Shown here one piece after another: positions 28,543-43,042 of a stretch of DNA of 64,000 nt. The notes under the pieces are model-generated. The model was not told the origin of the DNA. It saw only the letters and a program-made list of their open reading frames with translations, and ran no database searches. Both the position numbers and the translations under genes were made by a program. Position 1 is the stretch's first letter. Every line of letters begins with the position of its first letter. The stretch comes from Dermatophagoides farinae (Eukaryota > Arthropoda > Arachnida > Sarcoptiformes > Pyroglyphidae), in NCBI RefSeq assembly GCF_024713945.1, contig NC_134678.1:7626001-7690000 (forward strand), given 5' to 3'.

Positions 28543-31500
28543 TCAATAGTCTTTTGTGAATTCGGTAAAGTCTGGAAAGGCTAATCGTTGTGATATAGCT
28601 TCATAATCGAATGAAACATTACAACCACCACCACCACCACTGCAATAGATATTTGGACTAATTGCTGAATTTGCCGCTGTTGATATTCCCGATGATGATG
28701 CTGTTGATGATGAATAATCACATCCATCACCGATTGATGATGATTGACTTTGTCGTACCATTCGTACACCATTACCAACATTAGTGGTAGTCGTAGTACT
28801 AGTACTACGAATCGAATATCGATCATTATTATCCTGATATTGTTGCTGTGCCCGTTTACGAACTCGTTTAATGTTTCGTAATCTTGAAAGCCAATTAGAA
28901 ATATGATATGATCTCATCTCTTGTTTTGGATTATAGACCATTGCACCAAGCTAAAATTGGAAATAATTTTTTTAGATTTTAGATTTAAATCAATTTCTAC
29001 AGAATATAATAAACTACACTTACATTTGCATGCATGGCCAATTGTCGTACATAAACTGGTAAAGCTTCATCTGATAACACCTGCGATTCAGTGTAACCAA
29101 TAAATTCAGCAGATTCTTTATGTATAACAAAAATAAATAAATGAATGAATAATAGATAATCAAAACATCTGGATCTGTTCAAACCTTTTCTACATTTTAA
29201 CTCGACAATATTACTATCATATTCTAATGGCGTAATCAATACAACGGCCAACATTACCTGTCCAAAACCGCTCTAAATGGATTGGACAATACAAAAAAAG
29301 GATTAGAATTGATATAAAATAAATTAGTAATGATCTTACTTTCAATGCGAAAAGATCAAAATTTTCTCCACTATTATTGTAAACAATACAAACGAGATCA
29401 TTACCAATATGTGCCATTTTATTATTACATTTTGGATCCTTCGGTAATGTAGGCATCATTGTTGCAACATGAAATATCAACTGGACAAGATGATCACACC
29501 ATGAAATAGCATATGGGCCATCTTTAACATCAAGACCACCAACATAGAATACATGAGGATCAATATCTTCCAATGAAATCAATTGTCCAATATCTTTCAA
29601 AAATTTAGCATATCTATACGATCCAATTTGATTGGATAATATATCAGCACGATTATTTGTCTGTCCAGGACCAACATAAAGTATGCCAATTTTGTGCGTT
29701 TCATATGGCGTAATTCGATCGAATATATTCAACGATAATTTCAATGCTTCATTACGATCAAGTTGAATCGGTTTTTCAGAGCTTGAACTAGAATTTGGAT
29801 GGCAGATTCTATCTTTGAACATAGAATTGTAATACAATTGTAGAAACACAAATTGTGGTGAAAGACCAGCGGGTGAAAATGGTTGCCGTGATGACAAGCT
29901 CATATTTGATGCCGATATCGATGATGATGATTCATGAATCTGTGAATGAAAATGATAGCCACTACCGCCGCCAAGAGCTGATGATGAACTGGAACTTTTT
30001 TGAACCGGCGTCATCACAGAAATTGTATGGCCACGATCACGAAACATCGTTGTAGGTTGAAAATTTTGTTGTAATTCAGTATTATCAGCACTACCACCGG
30101 ATGATACAAGACTTGTTTGTGAACCTTCCGGTGTATTTTCTTCGAAAGAAAAATCCTTTTCAAGCTTTCGAACATGATGATATCTTGCGGTTTCCATATC
30201 CTGATTTCTTTGATGTTGAACATCAAAGAATTTGGTATTACTATGTGCTTGTAATGTACGACTACCAAATGATGCAGTTCGACTAACTGGTTGAGAAGTT
30301 TTGGCTTTTTGTTGTGGTTGTTGTTGATCATTTAAATTAAAAATAGTCCCTGAGTCTGATTTGGCTACATCCTGATTAGAATTTGTTGAGATCTCGTTAT
30401 TGTTATTACCAGTAATATTTTCATCATTTGATTCATAATCTGGATGTTTCTTTAATGAAATATTCAGATCTGGGAATGAATTTTCAAATAATTGAGCTAA
30501 TGAATCATCTTCATGTTTCGATGATGTCCAATTTGGAAATTCACCCAGATTATTTTCAACGCGAAGTATAAGCCTTGTAGTGCCAGTTGCTCGACGAATC
30601 AAAATTTCGGCCCATGTTTGGCACCAACAACGGCAATATTTACTAACAACATTCAAATCTGATTCTGTGGATGATGATGCTGGAATTGTGTTTGGTTGTT
30701 GTTGATTGATGAAATAATCATCATTAGTATAATTTGAATATTTCATCCGTGTACTATGATTTATTTCCGAACGATGACGACGTCTATTTGCCATTGCCTG
30801 ATTAAATTGATTGGTCTGTGATTGTTGAAAGGAATTGTTGCTTGCATTCAAATCACTGTTAAATTTTTCATTCCAATTATTGACCAAATTATTCAATGAT
30901 GAATTATTTGTCGTCGATGTTTGTGGCCGATTCATATGACATGTTGTATAGCATTTATTACAGAAACCATTTCGCATTGCTCTTGATGTACAGCCAGTTG
31001 TTGTTATCTGGATTAATTTGTGTCCTAAGTTTTTTTTACAAAAAAAAAAAATATTTTTTAAAATCTAAATTTTACAATGATGACTTACCGATCATCCAAT
31101 ATTGTGTCTTGTCTTTATTTAATAATTTATCAATCATCGACGGTTTCAATGGAAGCGGTGATGATGTTGTGAACGCATTCGATGCTAACATATCCATACA
31201 AACTTCAACCAATTCAATTTTCGATTTTTCTTTATCATTTGGATCGAATATAACACTATCATTGCCAAGCTGTTGATGGCCAACAGTATTGAATGCAGAT
31301 GATGATGATGAAAAAGTAAATTGTTGTTGTTGTTGTTGTTGTTGATGATGATGATGATGATCAATCGAATTTGATTGATGTCCACTAAAACTATTGAAAG
31401 GTTGAAATGAAAATGTATTGTGTGTTAAAGGAGTTGAAGGAGGTGGTGGTGGACTTGATACCAACAAAAAACGATTACTACTACTTTTTTCAAGAGATTG

Positions 31501-34500
31501 GGTAAAAACACAACAAATAACCGAAAACAAAAACAAAAAAAAACATGACAAACAAAAAAAAGAAGACAAAATAACGTTTAATAACGGTTAATAACGAAAA
31601 AAGAATGTGGGGGCCATGGCACAAGCATTCATACAAATCAACCAAATCATTACTAATGAAAAAAATTCACTTACTTGAATTGTCGTGTTGAAATATCGGT
31701 ATTGGATAATTTTTGTGTCATCAATTGTGCTAGATTTGGTTCATTATCTTTAAGGATATTATTTTGAAAGCCCTTCATCAAAAAATGAACCAAATCCATT
31801 CGACACGGAATCGGACATTTAAGGAACCACATTGATATGACACGTAAAGCCAATGCAACAGTATATTCACCATATTTATATGGATTTATATATAACTGTG
31901 CTATCATAAATATAGATAAATATTGTTTGTTGGTAAATGTATAATATATATCCGGAAATACTATTATATCTATAATGAACGATGAAAATTAGTTAAATTA
32001 ATAAAAAATTAATAGAAAAATCATACTGGATAGAAATTCCAATTTCGGTATGGCCAATGCTTTTGTTGTTGTTATTTTACCCAATTGCATGATTGTTTCG
32101 GAAAGATAACGATTCATTGTTGTTTGCATTTCAATTGAACAAATTGTCAACGATACAATACATTGTCGAAGACATGGAATCTTTGATGAGAAATGAATCA
32201 ATCCATCCAGTAGACATTTTACAATAGAATTCTATAAATGATCAATAAATAAAGATAATTATAATATTTTCATTTACAACAATAAAATTCAATCATCAAT
32301 ACCTGTGATGATGATAGTAGTTTATAGCCAACCAAGGCAGAAATTGAATTATAAATATGCGCTAGAATGTCAACTTTGCTGATTTTTGCTTCACCCATAT
32401 GCAATTCATTGAAATGATTTAGAATCCAATCAATCTAGCGTGTTTTAAGTGATAAGAATTACAAAAAATTCAGATTTTGCTAAGAAAAAAAACTTACAAA
32501 TGTACAAAGAGCATTGACCATTAGATCGGGAATCGATTCATTTTTAACACATAAATGTGTCATCGAAGATGACGGTGTCGAATGATTTGAAGAATTTGCA
32601 GAAGAGGTAGCAGCCAATATCAAACCTTTATGTTTTAATGTTTTTGGAAGCTCAACAAATATCAGATGCAAAACAGACCAATCTTTTTCAAATTGAATAG
32701 ATTCGATAACTAATTTAAGAGCTTCAATGAATGCTCCATGAAATGATGAAGATGAAGATGATGATGAGGTATTCATATTGGGACTATTTGAATTAGTCTC
32801 AATTATCGATTGTTGTTGTTGTTGTTGTTGCTGCTGCTGCTGCTGCTGTTGACGTTGTGGGCTTATAGGAGGACTTGATTGATTTGATACAATCAAAATC
32901 TCACGAATCAATATGTATGGAGTGAAACGGACACATTCTTCAGATGATGATGATTCATGAGTGGTCATTGGATTAACGACCACTCCTAATTGTGCCCATC
33001 GATTTGTACGTAATGATAATATTGTATGAAATATTTTCCTTTTCATTAATGACAATGTACGAGTATAGGATGAGGAATATGATTCTTCACCAGATGATGA
33101 ATGATGATGATGAAATGGATGTAATTTCTGAAGGAAAGCCAAAATTTTGATCAATGATCGAAATGAATGTATAGCAGCTGAATGACAATGGATATGATTG
33201 ATATTTTCAATGAAAATTGCTATAAAACCATCTACGGATCGTATAGCATCATCGAATATGGTTATTTCATGTACATTTGGAGCCGACATTTGATGCGTAA
33301 TTGGTCCCATGGTATGAACATTCTGCGATGAACGATGATCCACTGAATGTTGTCGATATATTTTTAACCGATTGTGAATGGTCTGAAACAACAAAACAAA
33401 AAAAAAACAATTATAAAGAAATCAATCATAATCATCAATTACCGTTTCAAATATCTCGATAAATTCTAGTAAATTTTTGTTGGATCGTGATTTTTTAGCC
33501 AAAAAAATTAGAAAATTAATTGCCAATTCACGTGATTGTCTATTGTCATCGGAAGAAGTGGAGAAAAAACTGGAAGCCACCTTTTCCCAAAATATCTTTT
33601 TTTTTTGTTTGGAAAAAAATAAATAAATAAAAATCAATCAAAAACTATGGAAGAAAATCACTTACATCGGCATCTAGAAATGTACAATTGTTGAGAAAAT
33701 TTTCCAATTTTTCCAAACATTTTAAACGGATCGAATTATTCATTGACGATATGAAATAAACGTTGATTACATGTCGTAATTGTTTCAATTTATTTTCCAA
33801 ATCAAAACGATATCGATTGATATGATTTAAACGATGTTCAATCAGATTGTAAATAGTTTCTTTCTGTAACATATGGAAAAAAATGCAAATGTAAAAAAAA
33901 AATTTTCTGCAAAAAAAAAATTCCATTTACCGTTAAATGATCAGTGGCCATTTCGAAAATGGTGAAAAATTTTTCAGTAAAACATTCATCATCAAATAAA
34001 ATTCTTAATGGACATTCATCATCAACAACTTCGACATCGACATTACCACAATGAACATCGTCAACGACAATAGTATTGGTATTGATTTCGGATGAAATTA
34101 TTTGCTCCAATAATTTTAATATGGAAAGAATCATTGATCTTAGTTGATTATTTGTATCATGATGATTAGTACCATTACGATTGGCAATCATTAGATGATT
34201 GGAGACAAGTATATCACAAACATCAAGTACAAGGTCCCAGGTATATTGATAGATGATTTCTGAACTTTTTATAATGTTCAATGATTCATTTTTCAAATTA
34301 TTATTATTATTAGCATTGGATGGCCGATTCGTATCCAATGATGGTTTACTATGGAACGAACCACTGATAAACATATGAATTCCATTGGCAATTTCCAATG
34401 CAATAAGCGGACTAGTAGCCATATCATTATTCAACAGGATTTTGAATGCAGGTAAAATAACATTTGCACTTATCGATGTTTTTTCATTGATCATATCACC

Positions 34501-35482
34501 CCATAATGATTGAACAAGAAAATATACAGCACCACGTATCAGTAGTTTATCTGAAAAATTAATCTCATCTTCAACAATATGATGTAATGTGGTTAGACCA
34601 TCATATCCAAGATATGTGCCGATTAAATTACGCATGATTTTATTGCAAATAACGTATAATTCTTCACGATTAATACCAATACATAAGATGACTATAAATT
34701 GACTTAGTGTTTCATTAGGCAGATGTGAATAGCTCAATACAACATTCAAGAATTCATAAATCAATTCCAATTCAACAATTGATTCTGATTGATAGGCTAA
34801 TGCACATACATAACGTATCATTTTGATCAAAGCTTTTGATGAATTATCCGATGCAACATATGCAGCATTATATTTAATCAGATTAATCATAAATTTTAGA
34901 AACTTTTGCTGTACAAATGTTTCATATTTTATCACTTTTATTTGACCACCAGATATTATAGTAGTCGCTTTCAATGTTGTAGTCGTGGTGGTCGTAGATC
35001 GATGTTCAAATAATCGTTCAATAAGACCGTTAATAAAATGGCCAATATCCGATTCATAATGTGATAATATTTTTCCATGATCAGTCAATACTGTAAAAAA
35101 AACAGGAGTTATTGTTCAGTTTTTTTTTCAAAATCAAAAAAAACTTACCCATAAGAAAATCAATCATATATGGAATGTCTTCATCATTGGTCAAATCATT
35201 GGCTAGTAATCTATTGAATAGATGATAACGTAACATGCCAATAGATTCAGCTTGTCCATTCAATAATTTACAATATAAACGCAATACACGATAACGACAT
35301 TCATTTGGATGTAATGATTTATCCAATAAATCGATTGTATTTTCAAATATAAAACTTAAAAATTTTTCACGTTCCTGTTGATTGAATTGTGGAATTTTTC
35401 CATAATTTGTTGTAATTAATTCTTCTAGATATTTACAACGATTCTCCCATGAACCGCTACGTATTATGATCAATTCATTCAT
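28543..35482 (-). CDS. TSC2: Tuberin (TSC2), GTPase-activating protein for Rheb
   Basis: With TSC1 it turns off Rheb and so mTORC1 on lysosomes. Thirteen exons, all phase-consistent: 35482-35149, 35090-33931, 33863-33666, 33595-33443, 33382-32498, 32434-32303, 32231-32027, 31969-31675, 31483-31089, 31024-29340, 29272-29185, 29115-29024, 28950-28543. The product has 2,009 residues (human 1,807). The N-terminal half is the HEAT-like tuberin region (IMRNLIGTYLGYDGL, LIRGAVYFLVQSLWG). RFTPYILIREIL, LRVISMWFLKCPIP and AEILIRRATG match the middle. FRDRGHTIS near residue 1586 aligns with the human Akt site T1462. The RapGAP domain (about 1646-1874) has YVGPGQTNNRADILSNQIGS and the asparagine thumb in HIGNDL (about 1794). 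It ends FPDFTEFTKDY. Poly-Gln, poly-His and poly-Ser inserts explain the extra length. An in-frame ATG at 35500 is possible; human-like residues before HEAT are lacking. Confidence 0.97.
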
Positions 35483-38400
35483 TTTTATTTTTTTTTTCAT
35501 TTACTTTTTGATTAGAAATATATAAAAATGATGAATATGAATATTCTTTTGATCACTCGAAAGTTTCAACATTACCACCATATATAATAATGGATGTTTA
35601 CCATGCCGAATCTGGCTGGTATTTTTTTTCTGTAATTTTACTCTATTTTTTTTCTCAATGAAAATATTTACTTTACACTGGATTTGTTGTTGTTGTTGTT
35701 GTTCAAGTCGAATAAATTTCAGTCAATGTTGTTGTTGTTGTTGTTGTTTTCGATGACAAATTATGATTGACATGCGATGGATATTCATCATGTCCATCAC
35801 CATCATCGTCTTCGTAGTCAATGTAAGAATCTTCGATATAAATAAATATTTTATATCAGAAAAAAAAGTGAAAAAAACAACGACGACGATGATGAAAATC
35901 AATATATCACAATCGAAAAAAAATATCACATTTTGTTGTTGTTGTTGTTTTTTGGTGGTGGTGAATGATTAAAGGGTTAGAGAGAGAGAGAGAGAAAAAA
36001 ATGGGAGAAAAAAATTCGTTCTTCTTGGTCTTGTTTTTTTTTCAATCACAAACAAATTCAAAAATCATCATCATCAAAAATTAATGTGCAAAAAAAGAAG
36101 AAAAAAAATTAGCAACAGCAGCCACAGTCGAGTGATGTATGATGAATTTTTTTTTTCTCCGGCCTGAATCAAATCGATCTGGCTATTTATCTCTATCTCT
36201 CATTCACATCATCATCAGCTTTTCAACTGCATTTTTTTAAGCTGTAAAGCTGATGTGATTTTTTTTTCACTTGTTATTTTTTATCATTTTCAATTTTTTT
36301 TTTATTTGGTGCTAGAAGGATTTTATTTCAGCCGACCAATAAAACGATGATGATGATGATAAGTGTAAACAAATTTTGGTTGATTGGGTGGGGTGTGTGT
36401 GAATGTATGTATGTAAGACGTTTGAAGGATGGACGAAGATGATGACCAGGAAGAATCCTTGATATTTATTCGAATTCGAATCTTTTTTTTTTTTTTGCTT
36501 TTGAGAATTATCAAGTCTTATAATCTAGATTTAAAAATTTCTGTATATATAATATATGGTGGTTAAAAAGATGAACATGAAGCAGAAAAAAACAAGGATA
36601 TCGTCGTTTGATTTAAATGGAAAGAAAAAAAAAGACAACCACATTCAATTTGATAATATATTTAAAATATATCGGTTGTTGGTGGTCATGATGGTTGCGA
36701 TGGCAGCAAAAAAAAAAAAAATGAAAAAAAAAAATTTTTTTTTCGAGTTAAAACAAACAGACGACACACAAGCTAATAATTGATGATGACTATCTTGTTT
36801 TTCAGCAGAATTTATAATTTTCCAGTTAACAAAAAAAAAAAAAAACAAAATCAACAGTCTGACATCTTTGCTTATTTGCTTGTTATATGGTTTTATTGAT
36901 TGAATTTTTTTGGATGGTTGATCCTCACATTCTTGATCTTGATTGATTGATAGATGATACTAATGCTGCTGCTGATGCTGCTGTACATTAACAATAACAA
37001 CGAAAAAAATAAAAATAAAAATTTGAACCTTTTTTTAAAAATTCTCATTTAGTTTTTTTTTCCTATGCGAATCAGGTTCACATGTTCTTTTTTTTCTGTT
37101 GTTGCAATTCTCAACAATGTGAAAACAAAAGACGAAAAATACAATTCACACATTTGTCATAAAGACGACAATGATGATGACGACATTTTCATTTTAAAAA
37201 AAAATTATATGATGAATTTGTGTGTGCAAAAATAGCTTTTGGATGAACAAAAAAAAATAATCAAAAGAATCGAAAAAAAATATGACAAAGACAAGCACTT
37301 GAATGGCTTTGACAATTTGAATTCGTTTTTTTTCGTACAAATTTTTCTTGTTTACAAAAAAAAATGGCAGTCTAATGATGATGATGATGATGATGAAATT
37401 TGGTTTAAACACGTAGCAAAAATTGATTGATGTGAATATTAATCCATGATAAATCGGATCGAGATCAGAATAAAATTTTGAGAATCAATGAGAAAGAGAG
37501 AGAAAGAAAAAAATCAACATCAACGAATCACACACCCATATATATATACAACAACACTACAACCATTTAGATATTTGATGACAATTGTTTCACATTCAAA
37601 TTTCTTTATTGATTGTCTTTGTTTGAATATTCATGATTCTTGAGAACATTCATTCATTCAATGATCATTGTGTGTGTGTGTGTGATTTGTTCTGTTGTTG
37701 TTGTTGTTGTTGTCAAGCTTCAAAAAAAAAAAAAAAAAAAATTTTCATTTTCATTTGTTCTTATGATGATGATGCAGTTGTTGATATTGTTATTGGATAA
37801 TATTTCTGTCTCTTCTCATATACTAAACGCTCTTTTTTTTCGAAAAAAAAACTATAGAGATCTTCTCCCCCTCTATGCTTTCTCTTCTTCTTCTTCTTGT
37901 TGTTGTTCTTCGTTGTTTTTCTTCTTTCCCATTTAATTCAAGTATTTTTTTTTTTTTTTTTTTTTCTTTTGATGGTTGGCTACAGCTGCTGTGTTGTTGT
38001 TGTTGGTGGTGGTGGTGGTGGCGGTGCTAGTGTTTCGAGTTGTGTTGCTGTTTGATGTTGATGTTGATGTTGTTGCTGATGATGATGATGTTGTTGTTGT
38101 TTGGTATACACACACACATAATGAATGGATGTAACATTAAACAATTTTTCATTTTTTTATGATGATGAAAAATTGAATTTTTTTTTGAAAATAAAAAAAA
38201 ATTTAATCCAAAATGGCACATACACAATGGATTCGTTGAATATTTTCTTTGGAATTAAAAACCATTCGAATATTGATGATCACCGTGTATGATATTGAAA
38301 CACATGCTATACGGCGGCAGCACTTGTGCACATAATAAAAAAAAAACATTAATTTAAAGGCGAAAAACAATCGACTATATCGACAATCATCAGGTCGAAA

Positions 38401-41400
38401 TGGGTGGAAATTGCCAGATGAAATTTAAAAAAAAAAAATTAGAAAAAAAATTTCATCGATTTCAATCAATCACAAACGAACAAATTATCTAAGGAAGAAA
38501 AAAAAATTAAATTTACAACAACACAAAACCAAAACAGACCAAAACAACATCAAGCAACCAAATCAAACACAGGAACAGGGCATCATTTTCGAATATTTAA
38601 AAAAAAAAATTGCTCGCCAACAGGTTATGTAATTGAAAGGGTGTGTGTGTGTGTGTGTTTCATTGTTTTCATTGTTTTTTTTTGTCATTGTCATTTTTTT
38701 TCTACTTGTTGTTATTTATCTATCTGTTGATGTTGACATTTTTACATTATTGAAATTAACTGGTAGCGTTCTTTTTTTCTAATGAATTTCATTCATATTC
38801 TTCAATTTCGTCATCAATGACACATGATTTTTAACTCTTTTTTTTCTCTGTATCTCTCTCTCTCCATATTTTTTTTTCGAGATCAATGAGCCTGGATGAC
38901 AGCAGCAGCAGCAGCCAAAAAAAAAACATTAACAAACACACACGAAGCTATTGCTGTTAATGGTATGCCACAACAATTCAATGGAATTTTGTCCAAATTT
39001 TTTTTTTGTTTTCATTTCCATTCCCAATATGATACAAATTAATCATATGATGATCACAAAACCATAAAAAAAATAAATGGATAGAATTGTAAAAATTGAC
39101 AAAAAAAAAATCACATGAACATTTATCAATAAAATATAGTTGATAATGATAATGATTAAATAATTATCGATTCTCTTTTAATATGGCCAACATTATCATT
39201 AAATGTTACTTACGACATTCAATCAATCAATCAATCAATCAATTTCATTATGACCTTCAAAATGTGTTCAAAAAAAAAAAATGAAAATGAAAATTTTTAT
39301 TTGATTTTAATTGGCCGACATTAGATGACGCCACATACACACACACACATGCAAAATATAACTGCTGTTTTTGGGATTTTGGGAATTTTTATTTATTTTT
39401 CATTTTGTTTTTGTTGTTGTTTCAACATGAAAAAAAACAGGAAAAAAAGAAACGAATATGTTTGTTGCTGCTACAGCAGTGAGGATATCTAAATCTGTTT
39501 TTTTTTTTGCTGTCAATCTATAAATAACATCTTGATCAGTCTACCAAACTACTACTATTATGTACAAATCATTGATTACAAAAATTCACTTAATTCAATC
39601 AGATCAGATTAATGATTTATCATTGACACGTGTTTTTTTTTTGAAAAAATAGTAAATTTCAACCGGAAATCTAACTGGAAAATGAATGGAAAAACGATAT
39701 CATTGTAGGCCGATCACACACACATCGATCGATCGATCGATGCATTTCCGTTTATTCATACGTGCTGGTCACATGTCATTGTTTTTTTTTTACTTTTTTT
39801 TGTTTCTTTCTTCAATCCATTCAGATGTCATTATTGTCATGAAAATTTAAAAAAAAAAATACAGTGACATGAAAATGATGATGATGATGATGATTATAAT
39901 ATAAAAAAACCATCATCATCATCATTATCATGTTCCGTCATCATCGATAGGATCGATTATCATCAAGAATTTTTTATTTTATTTTATTTTTCATTTTTTC
40001 ATTTTAACCAAGTAATTTTTATTACATTGATCATATGTTTTTCAAAAGCAAAAAAAAAAACATTGTGTTCAATACACATAAAATCTATTGAGATTCAAAT
40101 CACACACACACACACACATACGAACAAACGATGTAAACAGGTAAGATGCTTATCATCATCTTTTCTCTTTTGACTGAAATACATGAGTAATTTATTCACA
40201 TATATCTCTCTCTCTTTCTCTTTCAATGAATTTATATGAATGTTTTTTTTCCACATTCCATTTCTCTTTTCTTTTCTTTTTTTCTCCTTGATCACACACA
40301 CACACACCAACAACAATCATAAATTTGTAAAATGATCAAAATGTGGCCATTTGGCAAAATGCAATAAAAAAAAAATGTTGTGGATATTTGAAAAAAAAAT
40401 AGAGACAAGCAACAACAACAACAAAAACCATTTAACTGTATCGACCACCAAAAACATACACACACACAACAACAACAACATTCCAAACATCCTTAAATGT
40501 TTGTGTGTAATGAAATGCTGTGTGATGTGTGAATTTTACTGTTGTTTTTTTTTACATTTAAACTTTACTGTAATTTTGGTAGAAAAATTTGCTCATTTGT
40601 TTGTTTCACCATCAATTGGCATCTTGTTTTTTTTCACACATTTCATTTAGCACATCGTTTTCGTTTTCAATTCATTTCATTTCATTTCATTCCATCATTC
40701 ATTCATTCAATTTTTTTTTGTTGAAAATGTGATAAACAACAACAACAACAACAACAAGAGGAAGAAAAAAAAGTGAATTTAATTTCCTATCATCAAACTA
40801 CCTCTCTATAATGTGGGTGTGTGTGATAATTATGAATTTTTTTTTCCTTGCGCATCATTTTAACCCGGTTAACCAGTATTAGGTATGAAACAAAACAAAA
40901 CAAAACAAAAAAAAAATTCAACATTTGATTGATTTGAATGGATTGCACACAAGGGAATATTTTCCAAGGTAAAATTATCATCATGATCATTGTTCATTCA
41001 TTCATTTTGATGTTTATTTTCATCAATTCAATTTATTTTCATCCACTCATCACTGTGAACAACACACACACACACATGTGATGTTCATTTTGTTGTTGTT
41101 GTGCTGTAATTTTGTTCATGAAATTATCATTTTTTTTTGTCAAAAAAAAAAAAAAAAAAAAAATCAAATTAAATTCACCTACAACCAACAGCCACAACCA
41201 CAACCACAACCAACAACAAAAGAAAAAAAAAGGCACACCTAAATGAATTTTATAGTGCTCATCATCATCATCAAGTGATTCACATGTGAAAAAAAAGGAT
41301 TGATTTTATCCTTGATATAAAATTTAAAAAAAAAATCCACATAATAATCATTACTACTAATTAACACTACTGATGTGTCTGTCTTTAGTCTGGAAAAAAT

Positions 41401-43042
41401 ATCGATATTTAACTTCGATTAATTAGTATAAATGTTTAATATAAATTCATCTCTTTCGCTCTCTCTCAAAAACACACACACACACACACACACACACTTG
41501 AATGAATCTTTTAATTACCGTTCGTTTATTATTTTTCTCTGATGGTTATGAATGTTGTGTTTGTATGTTTTTTTTATCTGTGGTTACCATGGAATTTTTT
41601 TCCCTACTCCTCTTTCTTATTCAAATAATCATGAATACCGACCAACACAATATCTTTCAACATTGTATATATATAACAAATATGAAGCCAGATAAAAGGT
41701 GTTGTTGTTGTTGTTGTTATTTACCATAGGATCAGTGAACCGAAACAACACCAAAAGCTTAGGTTGTTGGCCCAGGTTGGTTTTGGTTGTTATAATAAAA
41801 ATTTCCAGTTAGTTTTGAATTTTTTTTTGGTCTTTTTTTTATTGTATCGATTATTGCTGTTGTTTGTTGTCAATATCATATGAATTTTTGTTTCTGGATA
41901 ATTCAGTAATTCGTCGTTTCTCATCGATACAACTATATAAATTTTGGCTGAAAATTATCGTTCAACCAAAATGAGCTTTGTATCGATTTGTACGCACAGC
42001 ATCCATTTTGTTGTTGTTGCAATCAATGAAATAAGAAAAAAAATGAATGAATGAATGAATAAACAAAACAATGACGCCACATTCCTACCTGTTTTTTTTT
42101 TGTTTGAAAAAAATTTTTTACTTCATCCATTCATTTTCATTTCATTTCATTCGTCATTACAACAACGATCCTTATACACACTATTGATCATGCTACTCCC
42201 TTGTAATATTTTTTTTCATCATCATCTCATCGTTATTTGTATTCAGCAATTTTTCTCTCGTTCTCTCTTTCTTTTTTTCTGGATTCGGATTTGGATATGA
42301 TGATGATAAAAACAACAACAACAACAACAACAAAAAAAACCAAACTTAACCATTAATATATTGATGCTCCATGTTGAATATGCAGGTATATCCTGTCTTT
42401 TTTTTATATATATATTCAACCTGTATCGTGTTGGCGCACACACACACATACACATTGAAAGATAGAAAAAAAAACCTGAAACCTGATGTCTTTGGATAGA
42501 TGAGCTATGCTTTTGATGATAATGATGTTTTCAGGTGATGTACAACGAACAAGAAACATTTAGTATTACATTTGTGGCTCATCATCATCATCATCATCAT
42601 CAACATCGTCATTACGTTTCGCTTTTTTTTATACATGGACGGTAATGTTTGTCGCTGTTGAATGAAACAAAATTTCTTTTTTTTCAATTTTTTAACCACC
42701 ACCACCAAAAAAAAAATTTGTGCGTGTTTGTTTTTTTTTTAGAATTAAGCGGAATATTTTTTTTTCCTCGATAAATTTCGATTCGCTTCTTGTGTGTGTT
42801 TGCGTGTTTTATTTGATGTTTTAATTTACTTCAATTCAATTTTTTTTTCTATTTTCTTTTTCAATTTATTCACATAGCACATGAAATATTTTCTACATTA
42901 CTCATCACATATGAACGAAGAAAAAAAATAATGAACAAAAACGACAACGCATCGTAAACATTTTATATCATCGCACTTGTTGCAATCATAATCATCATCA
43001 TCATCATCATCACACAACAACAAAAAAAATCATCGAAAAATC
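35483..43042. other. 7.5-kb gene-poor stretch
   Basis: The left edge is the TSC2 promoter side, the right edge the leader of the 43-kb gene. The rest is GTT/CAA, GAT, CA/GT, CT and homopolymer repeats, including an A22 tract near 41140 and CA runs near 40275 and 41472. I searched the ORFs on both strands and saw only repeat-coded peptides. Distal enhancers or an unseen multi-exon gene with tiny exons cannot be excluded. Confidence 0.5.
39723..39742. repeat. 20-bp perfect palindrome of GATC units
   Basis: CATCGATCGATCGATCGATG equals its own reverse complement. It is four overlapping ATCGAT/GATC units, probably a short tandem repeat rather than a protein site. Confidence 0.8.
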
